NCBI RefSeq assembly: GCF_023015805.1
Contig: NZ_JALKBA010000005.1
Coordinates: 178,716 to 242,715, forward strand
Reading direction: 5' to 3'
From: Cellulophaga sp. F20128
GTDB lineage: Bacteria > Bacteroidota > Bacteroidia > Flavobacteriales > Flavobacteriaceae
Length of the DNA: 64,000 bases
Below the pieces are notes generated by a model. The model was not told where the DNA came from. It ran no database searches and saw only the letters and a program-made list of their open reading frames with translations. Shown piece by piece: positions 52,905 to 61,072 of the stretch. Each line of letters starts with the position of its first letter. Position 1 is the stretch's first letter. The translations under genes and the position numbers were made by a program.

Positions 52905-53942
52905 CTATTGCGACGTTACAAAAACAGCATTTGCATACGCCTTGTAAGTGCCATCTGTTAGATTTGTTACTTCTCCATTTTTCCAAGTTTTTGCCACATA
53001 GGATGGCCCTGTATATACATAGCCAGAAACATAAACATCTGTGCCTTGCACAAAAATTGAGGTAGCATAGGACGGATAAACTCCATTCGTTAATTTTAAA
53101 GGCGAATTATTCTTCCAAATGGTTGCCATAGATTTACCGTTGCTATAATCTGTACCTGCTACATATACATCTGATCCTACAGCATAAACTGAATTTGCAG
53201 TGGCATAATCTATTCCCTTAGTTAGACTGGTTCCTTTCCCATTTTTCCAAATTTTAGCAATTGAGATATCGTTCTCATTATTTTCGTAGCCAACTGCATA
53301 AACATCTGTTCCTTGAATAAAAATGGAGTTAACAACTGCGTGGGTGGTACCATCCGTTAAATTAGTTGGCACTCCATTTTTCCATATTTTTGCAACATTC
53401 ACATGTCCATTATATTGTGCTCCGGCAACATATATATCGTTCTGAACAACAAAAATTGAATAGAGATCTATCCCTTCAATTCCATCAAATAAATTCATTG
53501 ATTCCTCATTCTTCCATACGACGGCAGTACTTGTTGCTCCATTATATATATTTCCTATTACAAATACATTAGACTCGGAAACAAAAACAGAATTGGCGTA
53601 GGACCTTAAGCGTTGCGTAAGTTTAATTGGAACTCCATTTTTCCAAACCATTCCTATGTCCTCTACTCCATTTGTTCCCGAGCCTACAACATAGACATCA
53701 TTACCAGACACAAATAAGGAGTTGGCGGTAGTCCTATTTTCTCCATCTGTCAATGATGTAGCTACCCCATTCTTCCACATTTTTGCTATATCTTTTGTTC
53801 CATCAGATTCGTAACCAACTGCGAATACATCGGTTACCGGTTCTTCTACAGCTACAGGTTCTGTTTTATCATCATCCTTACTACATGCATATGTGAAACA
53901 CATTAGTAATAAAAGGCAAAGGACTTTTACTATTGTTTTCAT
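52905..53942 (-). CDS. Lipoprotein with seven WKNG repeats (propeller-like)
   Basis: 345 residues, lipobox MCFTYAC (Cys20), then a short acidic linker. The mature protein consists of seven consecutive repeats of 43-45 residues. Each runs DVYAVGY..., then AKIWKNG, TNLTDG, and ends A.SIFV.G. The repeat begins with a beta strand, has a central WKNG turn and a closing strand, so a seven-bladed propeller or similar beta fold is expected. The repeats are not tandem copies at the DNA level, having diverged. A paralogue with the same repeat number is the upstream neighbour (18-base gap). Binding partner unknown. Confidence 0.72.
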   Translation of the reverse strand: MKTIVKVLCLLLLMCFTYACSKDDDKTEPVAVEEPVTDVFAVGYESDGTKDIAKMWKNGVATSLTDGENRTTANSLFVSGNDVYVVGSGTNGVEDIGMVWKNGVPIKLTQRLRSYANSVFVSESNVFVIGNIYNGATSTAVVWKNEESMNLFDGIEGIDLYSIFVVQNDIYVAGAQYNGHVNVAKIWKNGVPTNLTDGTTHAVVNSIFIQGTDVYAVGYENNENDISIAKIWKNGKGTSLTKGIDYATANSVYAVGSDVYVAGTDYSNGKSMATIWKNNSPLKLTNGVYPSYATSIFVQGTDVYVSGYVYTGPSYVAKTWKNGEVTNLTDGTYKAYANAVFVTSQ

Positions 53943-53960
53943 TTTTTTTTGCTTAACTAT

Positions 53961-55043
53961 TTAATTTGTGGTTACGAAAACAGAGGTTATAGTGGCATTG
54001 TTTTCACCATCTGTTAAAGAGATGGGGGCACCATTTTTCCAATATTTAGCAACATTATATTCATTCCCTCCTACATAAACATCCGATCCTGAAACACAAA
54101 CAGAACTTGCCGTAGCACTTGTATTCGTGTTTAGTTCTGTGGCAACTCCATTTTTCCATATTATGGCAATTTGATTTGAGTTTTCATCGCTGTTAATACC
54201 AGCAACATAGACATCTGAACCAGATACAATAACATCCCTTGCCATTCCCTGATTATCACCATTTGTTAAATCCGTTGGTACTCCATTCTTCCAAAGAACA
54301 GCTATGCTCGCACCGTCATTTTTTCTATATCCCGCTACATAAACATCTGTACCATCTACAAAAACTGAAATAGGTCTATTCCATTTTGAACTGTTAGTAT
54401 AACCCAGATCAACTCCATTTTTCCACACCTTCATTTGGAACGAAATTGTTTCTTCAATGAATTCCTCACCAACTACATAAACATCTGTACCAGATACAAA
54501 TACATCAGAGGCGCTGGAATCATTTGATCCTGTTGACAAAGTGGTAGCAACTCCGTTTTTCCATAATTTTGCTATGTTATGAAAATCTCTATTAATTATT
54601 TCAGATTCTTCATATCCTACCACATAAACATCACCTTCAGAAACAAAAACTGAATTGGCTTTGGCACTTTTCTTTCCGTCGGTTAGATTGGTGCCCACTC
54701 CATTTTTCCATACAATAGCGGCACTATTGTAACTTGTTTCTGCTTGTCCGACCACATACACATCTGTATCAGCAACGTATACAGCATAGGCTAGTGAAGT
54801 ACCGGCCGCATTTGGAAGAGCTGTTTGCACTCCATTTTTCCATAGTTGTGCATAGGGCTTATCTCCGTCTCTCTCATAGCCTGCTAAGTATAAGTCTGTA
54901 GTTGGAGTAGGATCAACTGGGTTAACTGGATCTGGTTCTGTTTCTTCTATAGCGATGGAGTCTAGTTTATCATCATCTTTACTACACGAAAGATTGAAAG
55001 CTACTAGTAACAACACTGCAATTAATTTTATTTGTGTTTTCAT
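53961..55043 (-). CDS. Lipoprotein with seven WKNG repeats (paralogue)
   Basis: 360 residues, lipobox VAFNLSC (Cys20), followed by a Pro/Glu linker (EETEPDPVNPVDPTPTTD). Seven repeats of 40-49 residues share DVYVVGY, IAKLWKNG, TDLTNG and SVFVSG elements with the product of 52905. The lengths of repeats 3 and 4 vary more than in the paralogue. Same inferred beta-propeller-like fold and unknown ligand. Next to a DUF4870 gene (13-base gap) in the same direction; belongs to the operon that starts at 56800. Confidence 0.72.
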   Translation of the reverse strand: MKTQIKLIAVLLLVAFNLSCSKDDDKLDSIAIEETEPDPVNPVDPTPTTDLYLAGYERDGDKPYAQLWKNGVQTALPNAAGTSLAYAVYVADTDVYVVGQAETSYNSAAIVWKNGVGTNLTDGKKSAKANSVFVSEGDVYVVGYEESEIINRDFHNIAKLWKNGVATTLSTGSNDSSASDVFVSGTDVYVVGEEFIEETISFQMKVWKNGVDLGYTNSSKWNRPISVFVDGTDVYVAGYRKNDGASIAVLWKNGVPTDLTNGDNQGMARDVIVSGSDVYVAGINSDENSNQIAIIWKNGVATELNTNTSATASSVCVSGSDVYVGGNEYNVAKYWKNGAPISLTDGENNATITSVFVTTN

Positions 55044-55056
55044 GATCTTTATATTT

Positions 55057-55401
55057 TTAAATATTTTTAAACCAGATTTTAAAATTTTTTCCTAAAAAAG
55101 GCACTTCCTTTTCTTTTCCATTAATGGCATTCATTAACCCAATAACCCACATATAAAGGAGCACAAAAATGCCCAAGACATTTATAATCCAGCCCAATAT
55201 GGGGATCAAACCCACGATACCCAGTGCCAATCCCGTTACAGCTAAACCTAGCGATTGCATAATGTGATATTTTGCGAAATCATTTTTCTTATCATTATTC
55301 ATCACAAAGGCAATGATTAATCCAATAAGAGTTATGTAAGCTATGATGGCTATATTTTTACCATCACTACCAACCGTTGTTTTGTTTTCTGTTGTTTCCA
55401 T
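55057..55401 (-). CDS. DUF4870 membrane protein
   Basis: 114 residues with three hydrophobic helices: IAIIAYITLIGLIIAFVM, SLGLAVTGLALGIVGLIPIL and IINVLGIFVLLYMWVIGLMN. DFAKYHIMQSLGL between the first two is the DUF4870 signature, and the C-terminus ends with a short basic segment (LGKNFKIWFKNI). It is an inner-membrane protein of unknown role, frequent in Bacteroidota. Lies between the repeat lipoproteins and a small lipoprotein gene. Confidence 0.85.
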   Translation of the reverse strand: METTENKTTVGSDGKNIAIIAYITLIGLIIAFVMNNDKKNDFAKYHIMQSLGLAVTGLALGIVGLIPILGWIINVLGIFVLLYMWVIGLMNAINGKEKEVPFLGKNFKIWFKNI

Positions 55402-55552
55402 TTATTTTTATTTTAATACTTATGTAATTTTTGTACATCTTATTTTTTAAAGTAAGTCCTCACTATATCTAGTTGTTCAAATCCTTTTAAAGTGTGATTA
55501 ACCCGTTGATTGCAAATAAATGAGATGCTATAGCTATGAATGTTAGGTTGCA

Positions 55553-55939
55553 TTAAGGACACTCTAGTTGGGCTAATTCAATTTTAGCTTCTTGTATGGC
55601 TTGGTTAAATTCGGCTATACCTGCACTTGGTACGCAATTTTTAATATCTTCTAATGCATTTAAATAATTATTACCAGCACTTTTGTAACTATTGCAATTA
55701 GCAGTTGTAGGGTCTGCGCTATAGGCAGATGCGGCATTACTCCAAGCGTATATTTGTTTTTCTGCTTTTTGAGCCCAATCAAAATCACCACAATCACCAA
55801 CCGGATTGGAATCGTCATTTTTACTACATGCGGTAATTGCCACAAATGCTGTAATACATACTATTGTTAAAACTTTCATTTTGTTAGAAACAGAATTACT
55901 CGTGTTACCTTCATGTTTGTTTTTCTTTAAATTTTTCAT
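55553..55939 (-). CDS. Small lipoprotein of unknown function
   Basis: 128 residues if started at ATG 55939; an ATG at 55876 (MKVLTIVCITAFVAITACSK) would give 107 residues and a more canonical signal, so the true start is uncertain. Lipobox ITAC. The mature domain has paired cysteines (VGDCGDFD, TTANCNSYK, KNCVPSAG, QLECP) and is helical (QKAEKQIYAWSNAASAYSAD; NYLNALEDIKNC), probably a disulfide-stabilised helical hairpin. A 16-base tandem repeat lies just upstream. No family recognised. Confidence 0.6.
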   Translation of the reverse strand: MKNLKKNKHEGNTSNSVSNKMKVLTIVCITAFVAITACSKNDDSNPVGDCGDFDWAQKAEKQIYAWSNAASAYSADPTTANCNSYKSAGNNYLNALEDIKNCVPSAGIAEFNQAIQEAKIELAQLECP

Positions 55940-55943
55940 TGTA

Positions 55944-55986
55944 GTTCGTTATTATTGTTGTTCGTTATTATTGTTGTTCGTTATTT
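55944..55986. repeat. 16-base tandem repeat, 2.7 copies
   Basis: GTTCGTTATTATTGTT is present at 55944-55959 and 55960-55975, with a partial third copy from 55976. It fills the gap between the DUF4412 stop and the small lipoprotein start and could change translation of the latter by copy-number slippage. Confidence 0.8.
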
Positions 55987-55990
55987 TTAA

Positions 55991-56800
55991 TTACATGAAT
56001 TTATAGTCAGATTTGGTAATCGTTTTAGAAACTTCCTCTAGCCCAATACACTCCATAGTTGCGCTTTCTTTTTTCTTTTTTAAGTTCTTCATATCCATAT
56101 AGATCATAAGTACTTTATCATTTGGATTAAAATAATCTTTAAGTTGTGCTGGCATTTTAGCTGCCTTATTTTTGAAGATGTCATCAAAACTAACTTTTGC
56201 ATCATTTGTAAAATACATAAGCATTTCATACTCATTACTGGTTGCTTTAACACCTTTACAATGATATCCGTTAATGGTTTTATCTGGGAGCGTTTCAAAA
56301 TTGAATTTCGCCGACTCATCTTTGGTTTCCTCTAAATCCAAATCGTCTACCATTTGAGTAACCATACCCATGTTATTGCCTTGAGATTGCATAAACATAG
56401 CTGTAACCTTGTTCCCATTATCCATAACAGTAAACATGTTATTCATAACGGCAGAAGTAAATCCAAAATAGGGAGCACCTGGTTTTAGATAATAATCAAA
56501 AACGATGTCACCTTCTTTGGAAGTCATTTTTAGTGAATATTTCCAAGTAAAATCATAGGAGTTCGCCACTAAATTAGGATTTGCTTTTTCTTTACCACCT
56601 CCAAATGGATTGCCTTCAAAAACCTTATCCATAGATTTCGATGTTTTGTCAGCTGCCTTATTTGCCGTTTTCTCAACTATTACGTTTTCTACCTTCTGTT
56701 CTACTCTCTTTTTTAGTTTATTAAAAAATTGTGCTTCCGCTTTATAAACGTTACCTACAAGTCCCAATAAAAAAAATACATAGATTGCTGTTTTTTTCAT
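55991..56800 (-). CDS. DUF4412 secreted protein
   Basis: 269 residues with signal peptide (AIYVFFLLGLVGNVYKAEAQ). A basic helical segment (FFNKLKKRVEQKVENVIVEK) precedes the DUF4412 domain: FTWKYSLKMTSKEGDIVFDY, MNNMFTVMDNGNKVTAMFMQ, KTINGYHCKGVKATSNEYEM, MIYMDMKNLKKKKESATMEC. The domain is a beta-barrel/lipid-binding-like fold of unknown role. First gene of a leftward run of lipoproteins. Its upstream DNA holds a bipartite element that recurs before the gene at 61708, and its start is divergent from the sigma factor. Confidence 0.82.
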   Translation of the reverse strand: MKKTAIYVFFLLGLVGNVYKAEAQFFNKLKKRVEQKVENVIVEKTANKAADKTSKSMDKVFEGNPFGGGKEKANPNLVANSYDFTWKYSLKMTSKEGDIVFDYYLKPGAPYFGFTSAVMNNMFTVMDNGNKVTAMFMQSQGNNMGMVTQMVDDLDLEETKDESAKFNFETLPDKTINGYHCKGVKATSNEYEMLMYFTNDAKVSFDDIFKNKAAKMPAQLKDYFNPNDKVLMIYMDMKNLKKKKESATMECIGLEEVSKTITKSDYKFM

Positions 56801-56824
56801 GATTAATATATTTTTAATTTATCT

Positions 56825-56855
56825 TTAGTCAGAACAAAAATTGCATTGTTAACAT
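56825..56855 (-). promoter_or_regulatory. Candidate ECF-sigma promoter, copy 1
   Basis: On the - strand: ATGTTAACA, 16 bases, GACTAA; a further TAAATTAA (56814-56821 on +) follows at the same offset as in copy 2 at 61731-61761. It lies 24 bases before the DUF4412 ATG. The near-palindromic TGTTAACA also lies upstream of the divergent sigma factor gene. Confidence 0.55.
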
Positions 56856-56910
56856 TTTTTTTAAAAATTATTTTGTTTGTTAATTCACCTGTAGCTCTCA
56901 AAAAAGGTAA

Positions 56911-57456
56911 ATGGAAGAAAACCACGTAAAAGCATTAATACATAATGATCCTATTGAATTGAGTAAACTCTATAACAGTCATAGAGATCTATTTTTGAAT
57001 TTTGGAAAAAAGTATGGTTTATCATATGATGATCTTAGCGATATTTATCAAGAAGCTTTTATTGCACTTCGCAAACATGCTTTAAATGGTAAACTTGATG
57101 CCGTAAACAGCACTTTAAAAACCTATCTTTTTGGAATTGGAAAATTTATGATATATGATTTACTAAAAGAGAAAAAGAAAACCACGGAGTACAACCCTGC
57201 TAAGGTTGGTATTTATGATACTATTGAAATCATTTCTTATGAAGCTGAAGATGAAAATCTAAGCTACGAACAAGGATTATTGCAAACCTATTTCAAAAAA
57301 TTAGGAAAAAAATGCCAAGAAATGTTAACCTTATTCTACTCTAGAGGACTAAGTATTGATGAAATCGTGGAGCATACAGCATATACAGATGGTAGTGTTG
57401 TACGAAGCCAAAAATCGAGATGCTTAAAAAGCTTGAAAGAAATGATTAAATCATAG
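56911..57456 (+). CDS. RNA polymerase sigma factor, ECF type
   Basis: 181 residues. Region 2 is visible in LYNSHRDLFLNFGKKYGLSY, DDLSDIYQEAFIALRKHALN and TLKTYLFGIGKFMIYDLLKE; region 4 in LGKKCQEMLTLFYSRGLSID with the HTH DEIVEHTAYTDGSVVRSQKS, RCLKSLKEMI. It is longer than classical ECF factors in the linker (about 85-110). No region 3 is present. The next gene, 3 bases on, encodes a single-span TPR protein organised like an anti-sigma factor. It probably controls the surrounding lipoprotein operons; the shared element ATGTTAACA-N16-GACTAA is the leading target candidate. Confidence 0.88.
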   Translation: MEENHVKALIHNDPIELSKLYNSHRDLFLNFGKKYGLSYDDLSDIYQEAFIALRKHALNGKLDAVNSTLKTYLFGIGKFMIYDLLKEKKKTTEYNPAKVGIYDTIEIISYEAEDENLSYEQGLLQTYFKKLGKKCQEMLTLFYSRGLSIDEIVEHTAYTDGSVVRSQKSRCLKSLKEMIKS

Positions 57457-57459
57457 ACT

Positions 57460-58188
57460 ATGACGAAGCAAGAAGATTTAATTGAAAAATATATACAAAA
57501 TAGACTTTCTCCTACAGAAGAGGTGTTGGTTCATAAAATACTACAAAATGACATTAATTTTGAGAGAGAATTAACGTTTCACGCAAATTTAAAAAAAGCA
57601 ATTGAAAAAGAGGATGAGGATAACTTTAGAAATTTAATTTCTGAACTAGAATCAAAAGCCAACATTGAAAGTAAACCACCTAGACGATCCTATATTAAGT
57701 GGCTCGTAGCTGCCAGTATAATTCTGCTCTTGGGTTTAAGTTATTTTTCTACCTTCAATCAAAAGGCATCTACTAACGACCTTTTTGCAAGTTATTTTGA
57801 ACCTTACCGTAATGTGATACAGCCATTGGAAAGAGGGAACGAACAACAAGATCAAAAATCTCTTGCCTTTTTAGCCTATGAGAAAGGAGAATATGAAGAG
57901 GCCATAAACTTGTTCACAGCCCTGTATACAACCACGAAAGAGCCTTATTATTTGTTTTATAAAGCAAATGCTTTGCTCAAATTAGAAAAGGCCAATGAAG
58001 CTCTGCCTTTATTGCTGGAACATTTGAAGACTAATGATACCTTAAAAGCTAAAACTACTTGGTATTTAGCCCTTGCGTATTTAAAACTAAACGATAGGCC
58101 CAATGCAAGAATAACATTAGAAAAGGTAATTACAGATGCTAAATACAAAACTACTGAAGCGCAAAAATTACTATCAGCGTTTAATTAA
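57460..58188 (+). CDS. Single-span TPR protein, probable anti-sigma factor
   Basis: 242 residues. The cytoplasmic N-terminus (about 1-78, LIEKYIQNRLSPTEEVLVHK, then ILQNDINFERELTF) is helical and resembles zinc-less anti-sigma domains of Bacteroidota; there is no HxxxCxxC motif. One membrane helix lies at about 80-98 (WLVAASIILLLGLSYFSTF). The periplasmic part has three or more TPR-like helices (EKGEYEEAINLFTALYTTTK; LFYKANALLKLEKANEALPL; TTWYLALAYLKLNDRPNARI). It lies 3 bases after the sigma gene. The TPRs probably read signals or proteins in the periplasm. Its 3' end overlaps the CHAT gene by 15 bases. Confidence 0.75.
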   Translation: MTKQEDLIEKYIQNRLSPTEEVLVHKILQNDINFERELTFHANLKKAIEKEDEDNFRNLISELESKANIESKPPRRSYIKWLVAASIILLLGLSYFSTFNQKASTNDLFASYFEPYRNVIQPLERGNEQQDQKSLAFLAYEKGEYEEAINLFTALYTTTKEPYYLFYKANALLKLEKANEALPLLLEHLKTNDTLKAKTTWYLALAYLKLNDRPNARITLEKVITDAKYKTTEAQKLLSAFN

Positions 58189-61020
58189 TTTTTTGTAAAT
58201 CAGCCAAATGAATAGAATACCAATAAGGGAATAAATGGTCCATAAAAAATAATTAGTACTCCTGAGAGGCATAGAATTTCCAGTTATAACAATACCTGAC
58301 CAATAATATGGGTGCCTTAAAAAGGCATCATCATTTAAGTTTAGATACCTTAGTTTTGCTAGGCGTAAAGCTTCTTTTTTACTTAATCCATCACTTAAAT
58401 TTTTATAAAAAGATTCCATTATTTCTGAAGTACTCCGATCGTTAATTTTCCATAATGTTGTAATTATAGATGGTACACCTGCATAATTAAATCCTCTGGC
58501 TAAACTTAACATTCCTTCTCCCTTTTGAAGTTTACCAAAACCAGTCTGACAGGCACTTAAAGTAACCATATCTGCATCTATATGATAATCATACAAGTCC
58601 TTAACATATAATAAATTAGAAGTATTTTCTGTATCTTCAAATGCTAAATACGAATAATCAGGAAATTCATCATTTGCGGATGCATGGGTGGCAAAATGAA
58701 GCAAATTATAAGCACCAAGATCCTTTTTAAAATTTGCTATACTCGCTTTATATCCGTCATAAATTTTTCCTTTAAAATAAGCCGATATGTTTTGTGCCTC
58801 CTTAGTATTATAGACTAATGGCCCCATATCACCCCTTTCTTGATCCGCTTTTTTTCCTGATATTGATTCGTTAAAATGAGGCGCAAAAATCATTAGCCTA
58901 TTCCTCTTTTTACCCTTTATTCTATTTTGTGCTTGTAGCAATGTTGCTGAACTAGCATAACTTATACTGTATTTAGAAAGTAAATAAGAGCTCTCATTGC
59001 TTGCATCTGTTTGCAGTACATCAAAGGGAATATAATTTAGTATATCATCAGCAAGAATTACAATATTTGTAGTTTTTTTATTTGCAAGGGCAGGTTCTAA
59101 AATTGCTTTATAAATACGATTGCTATTTGCTGCATAAGTACTGCTGTCATTTATATTTGGTTTGGAAAGTTGCCTATAAAAATTTGTAATATTTTTTTTA
59201 AGGCTTTCACTATATGGCAACTTATAAAAAGCTTCGTTTTCTTTGGTTAGTACCGTTATAAAAATTGAGTTTTCAGTAACTAAATAACTGAGGACTGATT
59301 GATTTGGGTTTAAATCTTTTTTAAATTCTTGTGCAGAAACAACACTAGTTTGATACTTTAAAGCATAATACTTTGGATAGTTCTGTTCCAATTTTGAAAT
59401 ATAATCATAGTACTTTCGTTTCGTCAAAAACAAAGAGTCTATTAAGGCTGCTTTCTCATTTTGATTTGAGTTGAAAATTTCTTTATCTAAATGTGATATT
59501 TTTGCCCTATAAATTTGCTCCTTACTAATTATAGAACTGGGTATATCACCATATTTCGTTGCTTCCGAATTCCGATGTGCTTCCAGTAGTGCAATGCTTT
59601 TACTTTTTTCCATAAAGTAAAAAGCATCATCAATGTAGCTACTTTCTTTGCTGTGTTGGTATAATTCGTATGAAATATTAACCATTGTTTGTAGGGTAGG
59701 GTACGTTTCAGATACCAAAAACTCTTTGTCTAATTTGCTTTCAAATTCTGGTCGTAAAACATCCAAAGCCTTTATTATCGCTTTGGATGTTTGCTGTGAT
59801 TTTTTTAAATACTGTATATCCTTAGTTACCACATAAGCTTCAAAAAAGGCATTAAGTTTTTCTTTCAAAACAGTAACTAAGACGGTTTTTGAAAGGGTAT
59901 TTTCTGGATTAGGACTTGAGTTATAATCTAAATCATTAAAATTTTTATCCAATTGAATTAAAGCCATTTGAAAGTGTTCTAAACCTTCCGATATTCTTTG
60001 TTGTTTCATATACGCATTACCCAATTTGGTGTAGGCCAATGCAATATCTTGATGTTTCTGATACTCGCGATACTTTCTTATTTTCAATACCCCTTCTTGA
60101 TAATAGGCTACTGCCTTTGTATAATTTTTAAGCCCTAAATAGGCATCTCCATATATTAAATCGAACTCCCTTGAAAACGGATTATCATCAAAATTATTAA
60201 GCGTACTTTCATCCAAGGTAGAAATAGCGAATTGAAATTTATTTTGTTTGATATAATTCTTAGCTAAAAGTATATAGGTAGAGAGTATTCTATTTTTAAA
60301 ACTAGGGTCTTCCTTTTTAGATTTATAAAAGGCCAAAGCACTCGTCAATAAAAGGTTTGAGGCTTTATAATCTTTTTTATCTTCATACACTTGAGAGAGT
60401 AATTTTTTGGAATTCATTACAGAAGACTCCCAATTATCAATACTATCTGCATTGTTTGATACTAGAGCAATATCTTTTTTAAAATTAAACTCAGCCAATT
60501 CATATTTGCCCGTGTGTTTATATATAACACCCAAAAAACTATATAAACTAGATAAGGTTGCTAGGTCATTTTTAGTCCTTTTTCTTTCCGGAATGTCATT
60601 TAATTTTATAAAAAGTTCTTGAAAGTATTTTTTAGAGGTGGTATAATCTTTTATCTTATAATGGTAATTACCTTTGTCAAAAAGCAAGTAATCTTTATAA
60701 TAATTAAGGTTTGGCAAGCTTGCAAAACGCTTGTCAAATTTCAATAAGCTATCTTCTAATTTTAAGTTTTTTTGATAATTTTTTAAATCATAGTAGTGCC
60801 CATTCGCATTCATTAAATAGAGATAGCCACTAAGCATATATTCCAACTCATTCTCGTTATTGGCCAAGCGTATCGTTTTATCGTAGTAATAGTAAGCACT
60901 ATCTTTATTTGAATAATGATAATTAAATGCCTTACTATACGCTTGTTCCAACTCAGTACTTTGTCCGGCAGCATTCTGAAAACATAAAAAATAAATTAAT
61001 AGTAAAACAAGATACTTCAT
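58174..61020 (-). CDS. TPR-CHAT domain membrane-anchored protein (putative protease)
   Basis: 948 residues. Signal peptide (VLLLIYFLCFQNAAGQ) then a large TPR region (about 25-450; YYQEGVLKIRKYREYQKHQD, LGNAYMKQQRISEGLEHFQM). The C-terminal CHAT domain (about 640-915) has the caspase-like dyad: His779 in LLHFATHA and Cys824 in LSACQTGFG. LARGFNYAGVPSIITTLWKI and LSKKEALRLAK are further CHAT signatures. A membrane helix at about 924-943 leaves a short basic cytoplasmic tail. So TPR and CHAT domains face the periplasm. CHAT proteases cleave partner proteins; the adjacent TPR anti-sigma-like protein is the obvious candidate. Confidence 0.88.
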   Translation of the reverse strand: MKYLVLLLIYFLCFQNAAGQSTELEQAYSKAFNYHYSNKDSAYYYYDKTIRLANNENELEYMLSGYLYLMNANGHYYDLKNYQKNLKLEDSLLKFDKRFASLPNLNYYKDYLLFDKGNYHYKIKDYTTSKKYFQELFIKLNDIPERKRTKNDLATLSSLYSFLGVIYKHTGKYELAEFNFKKDIALVSNNADSIDNWESSVMNSKKLLSQVYEDKKDYKASNLLLTSALAFYKSKKEDPSFKNRILSTYILLAKNYIKQNKFQFAISTLDESTLNNFDDNPFSREFDLIYGDAYLGLKNYTKAVAYYQEGVLKIRKYREYQKHQDIALAYTKLGNAYMKQQRISEGLEHFQMALIQLDKNFNDLDYNSSPNPENTLSKTVLVTVLKEKLNAFFEAYVVTKDIQYLKKSQQTSKAIIKALDVLRPEFESKLDKEFLVSETYPTLQTMVNISYELYQHSKESSYIDDAFYFMEKSKSIALLEAHRNSEATKYGDIPSSIISKEQIYRAKISHLDKEIFNSNQNEKAALIDSLFLTKRKYYDYISKLEQNYPKYYALKYQTSVVSAQEFKKDLNPNQSVLSYLVTENSIFITVLTKENEAFYKLPYSESLKKNITNFYRQLSKPNINDSSTYAANSNRIYKAILEPALANKKTTNIVILADDILNYIPFDVLQTDASNESSYLLSKYSISYASSATLLQAQNRIKGKKRNRLMIFAPHFNESISGKKADQERGDMGPLVYNTKEAQNISAYFKGKIYDGYKASIANFKKDLGAYNLLHFATHASANDEFPDYSYLAFEDTENTSNLLYVKDLYDYHIDADMVTLSACQTGFGKLQKGEGMLSLARGFNYAGVPSIITTLWKINDRSTSEIMESFYKNLSDGLSKKEALRLAKLRYLNLNDDAFLRHPYYWSGIVITGNSMPLRSTNYFLWTIYSLIGILFIWLIYKKLIKR

Positions 61021-61050
61021 AAAAAAAGCTCCCCCTTAGATGGAGAGCTT
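61021..61050 (-). terminator. Hairpin-plus-U-run directly before the CHAT start
   Basis: On the - strand AAGCTCTCC (61042-61050) pairs with GGGGAGCTT (61026-61034, one T-G wobble), loop of seven, then seven T's ending directly at the CHAT ATG (61018-61020). It looks like a terminator of the 61073-61708 gene that doubles as an attenuator or start-site block of CHAT. Confidence 0.72.
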
Positions 61051-61072
61051 AAATATACTGATTTAAAGTAAT

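Noticed and set aside
52905..55043. Repeated DNA suggesting a CRISPR or satellite array
   Set aside because: The periodicity is of the coding sequence for WKNG protein repeats; copies are diverged, about 135 bases apart, with no constant spacers.
56845..56910. TGTTAACA read on the + strand as a promoter of the sigma gene itself
   Set aside because: No GACTAA-like block follows at 16 bases on that strand; the match there is due only to the palindromic nature of TGTTAACA.
57460..58188. Classical zinc anti-sigma factor (ZAS domain)
   Set aside because: The N-terminus lacks HxxxCxxC; the anti-sigma role rests only on topology and gene position.
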